This document shows, piece by piece, positions 55,830 through 64,000 of a stretch of DNA of 64,000 nucleotides. The DNA lies in NCBI GenBank assembly GCA_034509755.1, contig CM067546.1:32882383-32946382 (forward strand), read 5' to 3'. Position 1 is the stretch's first letter, and each line of letters opens with the position of its first letter. Below the pieces are notes generated by a model that saw only the letters and a program-made list of their open reading frames with translations, was not told the DNA's origin and ran no database searches. Source of the DNA: Anisodus tanguticus. Lineage: Eukaryota > Streptophyta > Magnoliopsida > Solanales > Solanaceae. Position numbers and translations under genes: made by a program.

Positions 55830-56300
55830 TACAGATCATGGTATTCTGGATGTCCAGCGGTTCTTGGAGAACACAGTGATGCAAACTGGACATCAGATAT
55901 GAAGAACACCAAAGCCACAAGTAAATGTGTATGGTGGGTCTTGAAAAATCCTCTAAGCAAACTTGCATTGGCCGATTCATGATGAAATCGGAGTTTATCG
56001 CTTTATACAGAGCATGAAAGAAGTTGAGTAACTTCAGGACTCCTTAGAGGACGTCCCTTATTGGGAGAAACTCGTGCCTTCAGTAATTATACACTGTGGC
56101 TAGCCGGTCAGCTTCAGGAAGGAAACGGATGACGGCGTCTGGACATATCTGTCAGGATTTGTCAGAGACATAAGACCGTATGGCAGTTGATCATCACGGG
56201 TGTTACTTCTTTGATTACTAATCAAAGGATATATCGGACCTTTTTAACTAAGGGACTACCCGGAGATCAAGTATTCTGACTGTCTAGGAGAATGGGTTTA
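55830..56300 (+). pseudogene. Copia RNase H remnant of element F
   Basis: SSKQTCIGRFMMKSEFIALY at about 55945-56005 is the conserved SSKQTCIARSTMESEFIAL-type block of copia RNase H. FLTKGLPGDQVF and MGLKP at about 56235-56305 correspond to the C-terminal end. Between them several short deletions are evident. 56300-57394 would be the untranslated part before the 3' LTR; it shows no features except GC-rich simple repeats at 57300-57394. Confidence 0.72.
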
Positions 56301-57299
56301 AAACCCAAACAATAAGAACCTTTGCGGTGGGAACCCAACCATATTGATTGGAGATCCCAAGAATTTGGTTCAATGGGAAAACTAAGCTGTAAAAAGGTTT
56401 AGTTGAGCGCTTCAGTGGAAGCAAGAGCACCTCAGATGATGATTTCTGTAGGGAAACATGAATCCAAAGCTGTTCTCGCGATAGACATTAAAGTGCTACC
56501 TGCATGGTGGGTAAAGGTTAAGCTTCCAAACCTTTAACGATCCTCAAACGGTTGAGGTTAAGGTTGGGGAAACTTTTAATGATTCCTAACACTCGTGAAG
56601 TGGGGTATAGCAGGATACCTTGTAGGAGATCACCTATTTAAGTGCGAGGACAGGCCGCCTCAAATGAACGCACTTAAGAATCCAAGTGTATCCACGGCCA
56701 CAACGGAGAAAACCATAAGAAGAAAATGAGTAAGGAGAGTTATTGTGTTGGTATCATTATCTTGGCTTACACTAAACACTGACGGTTCAAGACATCACGT
56801 TCACCGCGTAGTAAGTAAGTCCGGTGGTATTCAACTAGGGAAGGTTCAAAGCAGAAGCTACCTCTCCCGATGCAATATCTTTTCGCTGAAAGATTGCTGA
56901 AAGTAGGCACCATGTGTGTGCGCCAAAATCTCTCTTTCAAGAGGGGATTATTGGAAATTTGCCTTTGATGGGGAGGTGCGTCCACCCATATTTAATGAAT
57001 TAAACACTAGGGTTCTGCATGTTGGAGGCTTTGTCTCTTCTCACGTGCTTAATCTATTAAGTGAGTAGATGACCGTAGGGCCAAGAATCGTCAAATTTCG
57101 TTGAGAAATGAAAGAGATATTGGTCCACGGAGTAAGGTGTTTGAGGCATGGAAATATGGTGTGGGACAAATCTACCACATCGGTGGGAAAAGGAAGAATT
57201 TCTCTCTTTATAAGTCTCAAAATTGGCTAAGGGTTTGGGACCCCAAGGGGTAACCCATGTGTTTAAAGGAGGGAGGACCTAGATGTGCTTGGGTTCAAG

Positions 57300-57394
57300 G
57301 CTAAGCCCACCCGCGCGCCGCCGCCACCCGCCCGTCCCGTCCCGTCCGGGCTCGGGTCATGGGTCGTGGGTCGTGGGTCTTGAGTCTTGGGTCT
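57300..57394 (+). repeat. GC-rich simple repeats before the 3' LTR of element F
   Basis: CCGCGCGCCGCCGCCACCCG, three GTCCC units (CCCGTCCCGTCCCGTCC) and then GGGTCGTGGGTCGTGGGTCT with related TGGGTCT units follow one another. They occupy the place of the polypurine tract. The G-rich part is purine-rich only in part. Confidence 0.7.
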
Positions 57395-58130
57395 TGGGCT
57401 TTTTCTGGTATTATCTCTTTGGACCCCAAATTGTTTAATATTTACAGTTTGGTCCATGGAGTTTCTGAAATGTTGAATTTGGGAACAACGGAAGGCAGAA
57501 AGTTTAGCCTACCGTTGGAGTTGATTTTTGGGGGCGTTTTTGTGCATTAACCAGCCATTACTTAGCTGATTAACTCCCTCCATTAACAACCATTACTTGG
57601 CTGAATTACACCCTCATTCAATGGTCATAAACAACTATTACTTGATTGTTTAATTCCCTCATTCAATTGCCATTAACAGCCATGTCTTGGCAGTTGAGAG
57701 GTCTCCCCTTATGCTATATATTGATGCATTTTGGCTCAATTGTGTGATACAATACACACAAGGGACGAAAACAGAAAACTTTTCCTTCCTTTTCCATTTC
57801 TTCAGCAAGTCGATTCGTATTTGTTTTCTTCGTCAGAATCAACCTATTTGCTTTGTAGTGTTGATTAAAGTGTTGTTTTTTCTTGGGAGACTATTGCCCG
57901 TTAACGTAAAAGCATATATATACGGGGCAATTTTTTCTTAAAGACAGAGTGCAATCACTCGACTCAGCACACAGTTGTAACAATCCAGATTTAGTGTTTC
58001 TTGATTTCAGGTTATCAAGATTCAAGACTCAACAACTTTACGGCAGTTCTGAATATTGGCAATTCGTTTATCCTTTCAAACACTTGTAATATTTATTTAC
58101 TTTCCGTACTGCTTTACATATATTCCAACA
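57395..58130 (+). repeat. 3' LTR of element F, 736 bp
   Basis: Same order of blocks as the 5' LTR but about 105 bp shorter because of one deletion at about 57758. CTATATATTG is retained. It ends TATATTCCAACA at 58130. Confidence 0.88.
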
Positions 58131-58529
58131 GAAAGACATACTATCATTTATTCATTATTTGATATAAAACTCGGATACCAGTGAATTACTTTTCATTTCA
58201 CGTTAAAGATTGTAAAAATGCACCGGTGGATTGCGGAGGGGTTGGGGTGGTGGGGAAAGGAATGGATGAACAGATTGGTGGTGGGGGTACTCTCCTGAAA
58301 TCTGAATAACTGCTTTTCACATAAAGTTTCTATGTAATGTGCTGTACTATAAATCAATAGTCAAAACAATAGTATATCCAACTTGCTTACTCATCATTAG
58401 ATTTTGTCAAATCCATTTTTTTGAATCTATTTTCTCCATTTGATTGGATGGACTTATTATAAGATTGACATTTTCATACACTCTTCCTTAAAATAATACA
58501 AAAAGAAAGAAATCCCCCTCCTAGAGAAA

Positions 58530-58640
58530 ACTACTGGTCTAACCTTTGAAATCAATTGAGTCACCATGATTTACCTCCTTCACAGACCTGTCGGACCGGG
58601 GTGTGGAGGCTCCTGGTGTGGGAGTTCCCACCTTCTTTTT
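58530..58640 (+). mobile_element. 5'-truncated SINE, inverted relative to the one at 59953-60192
   Basis: CTGGTCTAACCTTTGAAATC, CACAGACCTGTCGGACCGGGG and AGGCTCCTGGTGTGGGAG match, in inverted orientation, the 3' part of the complete SINE at 59953-60192. The tRNA-like head is absent. The 3' end is T-rich (CTTCTTTTTTTTTT). No clean duplication was found. Confidence 0.75.
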
Positions 58641-58856
58641 TTTTTGGAAAAAATGGAAATAGTGACACTCATATTTGAAAAGTTAATGTAAATTTCTTCT
58701 TTGACAGTAACTTTTTTAATATTTTAGATATTTTTAGCAATAAAAAACTTGAGATTCATACTATTTTATGTGGTTTCTAAATATCTAATTCTTATATAGA
58801 ATTAAAATTTCAATGTTTGAATCTATTTCAAAATTTCAAATACATGGATCTCTTAT

Positions 58857-59665
58857 TAGGGGTGAGCATATATCGGTTCATATCGGTTTTATTCCAAAAA
58901 ATATGAACCGAATAAAAATGATTTTCTTTTTTAAAAAACCGAATCCAACTTTTAAAAAAAACCGATATGTTTGGTTTATATCGCCTAACGTATCGGATTA
59001 TATCGGTTTTTCTAGTGGGCCGGGGCGGGTCAGGGATTTTTTTAAAAATAAAAATAAATCCCAACACTGAAATTGTCATTCACACCTACATTACCACGAA
59101 ATTTCGACGTTGGAATGTATTGTATATCGTGAGATGTTTACTAAAGAAAAAGGAAAATTAGAAACCGATTTGGGGGAAAACACAAATTGATTGGAAAAAC
59201 GGACGTTTTCGTAAAAATTGGCGGCGCCAATGGCAGTTTGCCCGGCCACGTCTCGACAAAATATGCAAAATCAAAAAAAAATCGTGTAAAATGGACATTC
59301 GAATGCAGAGTTATGACCATTTAAAGTTTTATCAATTTACAACTACTTTCTCTCCCTACATTTTATGTCAATACTTCCGTGATATGTTAATCAAGTTAAT
59401 GCTTCATTCGACTTCCATAAAAGTTTCATAGATTGACTTTAATGGCTATGATTCAAGAGATAGTAGCAGCCTAAAATAAAAAATAAGATTAATTACATAT
59501 TTAATTCATTTTTTCGGTTCGGTTCGTATTTAAAATTTAAAAACAGAACTGAATCATTAAATCCTGATTCGGTTCGATTTTTCAAAAAATCATTTTTTAA
59601 AAAAAACTGAATAAAAACCGAACCGGTCAGCCGATTTAGTTCGGTTTTTTCGGTTCTTGGATTTT
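58857..59665. repeat. CGGTT/AACCG-rich TIR remnant
   Basis: GGGGTGAGCATATATCGGTT at 58859 and several TATCGGTTTT and AAAACCGAA phrases up to about 59010 face similar TTCGGTTCGGTT and AAAACCGAACCGG phrases at 59510-59665. This resembles hAT-type non-autonomous elements whose ends consist of AACCGAACCG units. The terminal duplication could not be fixed. Confidence 0.5.
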
Positions 59666-59936
59666 TTTTCCCCCACGCGTATCCCTTACCAGCCATTTAT
59701 TTGTTGATGCAACTCTATATACCAACCACATCTATAGTGGGAGTTGAAAAGACCTCAATTATATTGATTGTTTAAAGCACGTGAGAAGCACTAACCACTT
59801 AACATGACAAAGAAGTGAAGTGACTCCCTCTTTCACGTTGGCCAAAGGTCACATTCATTCATGCCGAAAAATGCAACTTGCCAACTTGACTATATTTAGG
59901 AATGATTAAAGATAAAACGATAAAAAGTACAAACAC

Positions 59937-60208
59937 ATAAGTGGCCATTCCTTCTCCAAAAAAAGGTGGAATCTCCCGCCCCAGGAGCCCCCCGCACCCC
60001 AGTCCGACAGGTCTGTGAAGGAAGTAAATTATAGTGACTCAATTGATTTCAAAGGTTAGACCAGTACCATGCTGCGCACAAGGGGCCCTCCTTTATTTCA
60101 AGAAGAAACCCCACACTGCCGCTGACGGGATTCGATCCTTGGCTCTTACTCCAAATATCCCCTTAAAACCAATTGAGCTACCCAAGCGGACTATAAGTGG
60201 CCATTCCT
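59937..60208 (-). mobile_element. Full-length tRNA-derived SINE with 16-bp duplication
   Basis: A perfect 16-bp direct repeat (ATAAGTGGCCATTCCT) at 59937-59952 and 60193-60208 encloses a 240-bp body. On the minus strand it begins GTCCGCTTGGGTAGCTCAAT; TAGCTCAATTGG is a box A and GGATCGAATCCC a box B of a RNA polymerase III promoter. The 3' part contains the ACAGACCTGTCGGACTGGGG segment and a T-rich end. Head, promoter boxes and duplication are all intact, so this copy could be transcribed. SolS group is likely; subfamily uncertain. Confidence 0.9.
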
Positions 60209-61334
60209 ATTAGTATCTTGTTGGGTAATTGCTTCCTTTCTTGAAAAGTAATGTTTGGCACTTGGAGAAAAAAATGAAAAAAGATCGTGTGGTGCAATTT
60301 ATGAGGGAAATTGTTAGTCGCACCACCATTTTAGTGTTTACACCAAATCAAATAATTTAATTGTTATGTCAATCATTGTTAAGTGTGTGTATATATATAT
60401 ATATATATACATAATATCTTGTGTTTATTGATTTAGTGTAAATTGGTATGAGAACATATTTTCAATTAGGAATCTCTTATTTAATTTATTGATTTTTTTT
60501 CATTTCTTATTCGTGAGGGTGGAACTATAGTATTATGTACGGACTCGGAACCTCGTAGCTTTTGCTAAGATCTTGTATTTTATTAAATTAGCTTTTAAAA
60601 AATTATTAAATATATATGTATAATATTTAATGCTCACTCGTTAACTAAAACAAATTATGAATTCCGTTACAAATTCAAAACTCATAAACATCAAATCATG
60701 ACGTTGCTTCTACTTATTTGTTTATTAGATTGTTTAGATCTTCATCAAAATGGGAGCTACAAGAAAAATGAAATGTAATTCTTCTTTTACTTGTGAATTA
60801 GAATAGGAGAATAAAGGAACTCTTAAAGGTGTGAAGAGGTGGGAGATGCTAGAAAGGCCCAAGATATGGGAAGGAGAAAATGTTTGGTGGGTTGAGAAAA
60901 TAATATTTTCATCATTTGATGCTCTTCTGTAAGTTGTTCTTTAGATTATTCATTGTCTCTTTCATAGCAAGAAAATACTTAATAAAAAAAAACATTGAAG
61001 TAGTGGCCACAACAAGGTGAGAGCCAATGAATGAAGAGGAAAGGGAAAAAGGTAAGTTGTGGTAGTACTTATTATTGGCTATAATATAGTAGTAATAAAA
61101 ATGTTCTATACTCGAGAAAATTCTCTCTTTTCAAAACCCCATTTCTTCATGAGATGATGCTGAGAGCTTCATCATAGGTTTTGAAAGTGGGGAAGCTAAT
61201 TGCATTGGTTGACTAGGAAATATAAAATGGCCCATAAAAGTGTATGGTGTCACTTTTTTCTATTCACCTTTGGCAAAAAGTGATACATAAAGCCATAAAA
61301 TTTCTTTATACACTCCCTCAATCTAAGTTACAGT
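60209..61334. other. Intergenic region
   Basis: AT-rich DNA without recognisable genes. A Stowaway-type end (ACTCCCTCAATCTAAGTTAC) lies at about 61312-61332, immediately before the LTR of element G. Confidence 0.5.
60383..60413. repeat. (GT)n(AT)n microsatellite
   Basis: GTGTGTGT followed by about ten AT units. A simple repeat without further meaning visible here. Confidence 0.9.
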
Positions 61335-61706
61335 TGTTACTAAATAATAATAAAAATACAAATAATAAGAGATATAGCTAAAGAAATTGAGGGAGAGACA
61401 TATTTTATTACTATTGATGTATAAATGAACTGAATTAACTTTCTATTTATAGAAGAAAAGAAGCTGCTTGCGAGACTTTTCAGAAAGTTGTTGATAAGCT
61501 GCCCGCTTGAGCTACTTGCAAGCTATCTGCTTGAGCTATTCGCAAACTGCCTGCTTGATTGCAAGCCTGAAGAAGTTGTTTGCAAGTTGCCTACATGAGT
61601 TACTTATAAGTTGTTTGCTTGATTGCAAGCTTATCCAATTACAAGCTTATTCAGAAAACTACAAGAGTAATTAAATGGACATACACAATATAATATATTT
61701 ATAACA
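61335..61706 (-). repeat. 3' LTR of element G, about 372 bp
   Basis: On the minus strand it begins TGTTATAAATATATTATATT at 61706 and ends TTAGTAACA at 61335. It contains CTATAAATAG (about 61441-61450), a good TATA box, and numerous GCTTGCAA / CAAGCAG repeats (61455-61650). The end is inferred from CA only, since the partner LTR is not visible. Confidence 0.7.
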
Positions 61707-61717
61707 TTTCCCCTTGG
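61707..61717 (-). promoter_or_regulatory. Polypurine tract of element G
   Basis: On the minus strand CCAAGGGGAAA directly precedes the LTR start TGTTATAA. Position and composition are exactly as expected for copia elements and fix the orientation. Confidence 0.8.
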
Positions 61718-64000
61718 ATGTTCATTGATAGATAACGTGTCTCATTAAAACATTACCAGAGAAAATCTAGTGGAAACAATCCTAGAAGAAAAAAGAGTAC
61801 ACATATCTAGTAATACACATTACTAGATGCCTCATTAAAAATCTTACCAGGAAAATCCAAATAGGACAAAACCTTAGTTAAGGGAAAAAGTGTATAGTGC
61901 GTATTTTCTTCTCCTGATTATAGAATCACATAATTCTTGAAGATGACGTACTCCGATCTTGTATACCAACTTATCATATCTTGAGGTTGGCAGTGCATTT
62001 GTGACCAGATCTATCAAATGATCATCTGACGAACTGGTTGATCATTTGCTCTTCATTCCCTAGATATAGTTACATCATCGCCAGATAATATTGTTGGAAC
62101 CACGCCAAGTACAATCTTGGCTTGCTTCATAAGCTGTTGTTATCTTTATATGATTTAACTATCATGTAGAACAACATGGCATGACATTAACCCTTCATGG
62201 AAATAGAGAACATATTTGGATCGAACTCTTATGTCGATCATATGAATTTCTTGTAGATACAAAATATTGACAATATTTGTTAGGATAAACACATTTATGT
62301 CAGGGCTTTCGTCTGTAATATGCAATTGATCTTATTTCAATATCTCTTTGTAAGAGAGAAATTATATCATGCTCATAGTTATAGCAAGATAACTAAATGG
62401 ATCGTTTGAATAAATTATGATACTTCAGAATCAATCTAATTTGCAAGTTTCTTATTTTAATTTTGTCAAGTAAGCCATATAGGCTATGACAACATCCATT
62501 AGTATAAATGGTGTGACATCTTCTGATGTTAGGACTACAAGTCCAATAAATTATACCCTTACCAAGATGCATCATTTCACATGGTAATTATTTCTACGTC
62601 AATATGCTTTAAGAGACGTAGAATTCAGATTCTCTCAATCTTATACAATATTGCGCGACATATTGTATTAAATATACCGTCAACAAGATATCATTTTGTA
62701 TCGGTTCGCAATTCGACATAACTTACTGAGATCTCATCACTTAATTATTTTTCAGGTACATGAACCTCCTGGTTTTATAAAGTGTTATGATGTAGGCTCT
62801 GCAAGACCACATTACCGATCATTTTGATCATTTGTTGCTCTCATTTTCAAGGATTATTGTATTTAGAATCGATTGGTCTATCATGTTCCATGCATGCTGT
62901 AGACTCTGTCCTTCAGTGACATTTGGAAGCATCTTGCAGCTGAAATATAAAATAGTTGGGTCAGCAAATGCTTCTAGCATTTTACTTGAATTATATTTTG
63001 AACGAGGATTATATTGATGATAATTCACAACATATTTCTTAGTTGCTTATTCTCTCCCTCTTATGTTAGAAAAACTAACATATATCCTCACCTTCTTGGG
63101 GGACTACATCAGTATACATCATGGTACATTCAATAATCATATACCGCACATCACAAGCTGTTAGATTAAAATATCTAGTTCCTGACCCTGAACCAATTGT
63201 GAGTGGAGAATCTTCCATAATTTATTGATCTGAGCATACAAGTGATGTTGTATGCAATATATAATGTCTTAGACCATCACATGAATCTTTATTATCATAA
63301 GCAATAGTTTAGCTATTTATCGAATGCATTCAACGCTAAACTAGCTTGGATATAAACCAGCATTATCAAGATGAATTGTCTTGATTACATATTCCAAAAA
63401 TTGTGCTCACAAATCAATTATTTTGAGCAAGCAACTTCGTAAATGTCATATTGCGGGTTGACAATAAATGCACATGTGACCATCTCATAGATACATCTAT
63501 TTAAGACATCACATCGCAGGTGAATGGGCCCGTATTCACCTTTTATATTTTTTAGAGTTTAGGGATTTACTCCCAATGTTAGCTGGTTTAACCAACGTAT
63601 CATGAGAACAAGCAACATAAAAGAAATTTTGAAGAATCCTCTAGTTCTTCAATATATTTTTCGAATACTCAATTACCACATCAGATTTAAATCAAGACAA
63701 CCAAAATGGTCATGTCCACTGATAAAATTCTTTGTACTAGTAAACTTCAAGTTTACCATAATGAGTGTTATTTGTTTTAGTAAATGTCTGATTTACTATA
63801 ACATGAGATTTTATATCAATAAACTTCTGATTTATTGTGGCATGTGATCTCATCATGCTCGGTTAACGTTTCACATACGTATTTCTTACCCGGTAACTTG
63901 GAGATATTCAATCTTTTAATTTTTTGTAGTCTAAATGTGATAACCATTTTTATTGCTAGTAAACTTCAAGTTTACTACAATTTATTTTTTGATCGTAACA

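Larger units (their letters stand above)
51908..58130 (+). mobile_element. Ty1/copia element F, heavily decayed, with LTR pair
   Basis: LTRs at 51908-52746 and 57395-58130 share long stretches (TGGTATTATCTCTTTGGA, GCCTACCGTTGGAGTTGAT, GACTATTGCCCGTTAACG) and end in CCAACA. The interior has recognisable but fragmented integrase, RT and RNase H text in copia order on the plus strand. No primer site is visible after the left LTR and no matching target duplication was found (GTAGT left, GAAAG right), so the borders are slightly uncertain or the flanks have changed. Confidence 0.85.
58131..59936. other. Intergenic region with SINE and TIR remnants
   Basis: No gene recognised. A truncated SINE (58530-58640) and a CGGTT-rich repeat (58857-59665) are annotated separately. 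58140-58500 and 59060-59480 show nothing else of note. Confidence 0.55.
61335..64000 (-). mobile_element. Ty1/copia element G, 3' end and decayed pol, running off the right edge
   Basis: On the minus strand an LTR starts at 61706 and is preceded by a polypurine tract and, further upstream (61940-62030), by the C-terminal end of copia RNase H: DDHLIDLVTNALPTSRYDKL, matching the family text DNLADLFTKALPTS. The text between 62030 and 64000 has the character of further pol sequence, but with so many changes that no domain can be read reliably. The 5' part lies outside the window. Confidence 0.75.

Noticed and set aside
60100..60192. tRNA-like sequence with box A and box B as a tRNA gene
   Set aside because: It is the 5' head of a SINE with flanking duplication, and no complete acceptor stem could be formed by eye.

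Overview
This window is nuclear DNA of a flowering plant, most likely a member of the Solanaceae. It is AT-rich, with spliced genes separated by transposon remains. It carries an ABA receptor of the PYR1/PYL1 type, a plant N-acetylornithine deacetylase with ten exons, SolS/Au-type SINEs, Stowaway and Tourist MITEs and many Ty1/copia elements. Genus and species cannot be fixed from the sequence alone.

Only two host genes are supported. The first (4702-14071, +) is an M20-family N-acetylornithine deacetylase of arginine biosynthesis. Its ten exons join to a 440-codon frame with consensus splice sites throughout, including an 18-bp micro-exon. Its third intron is about 5.7 kb and has been enlarged by transposons: an inverted pair of Transposase_32-type fragments, a minus-strand LINE endonuclease region, and a Tourist-like MITE inserted in that LINE. 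The second (38331-38987, +) is an intronless ABA receptor of 218 aa with intact gate and latch loops.

The rest is mostly transposon-derived. From left to right: (D) a minus-strand copia element running off the left edge (1-3448); intergenic DNA with SINE and TIR elements and a solo LTR with its target-site duplication (18410-18874); (A) a deleted plus-strand copia element (19330-~21680) fused tail to tail with (B) a minus-strand copia element (~21681-25901); (E) a complete but inactivated copia element with 1.6-kb LTRs and a CAGTG duplication (27177-35974); a MITE-rich stretch around the ABA receptor; (C) a short-LTR copia element (44530-51227) that lost its protease region and then received a 2.95-kb LTR-like insertion (47565-50518); (F) a heavily decayed copia element (51908-58130) containing a 69-bp minisatellite; SINEs and TIR remnants; and (G) the 3' LTR and eroded pol region of a minus-strand copia element running off the right edge (61335-64000).

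No CRISPR array, operon, rRNA gene or functional tRNA gene is present. Nothing here convincingly represents a new enzymatic or defence system. The most interesting observations are structural: recombination scars, nested insertions, inverted transposon pairs able to form hairpins, an intron inflated around a micro-exon, and GC-rich near-palindromes inside a young LTR. Every protease active-site region I could read in the copia copies is altered from the usual form, so no copy looks autonomous.
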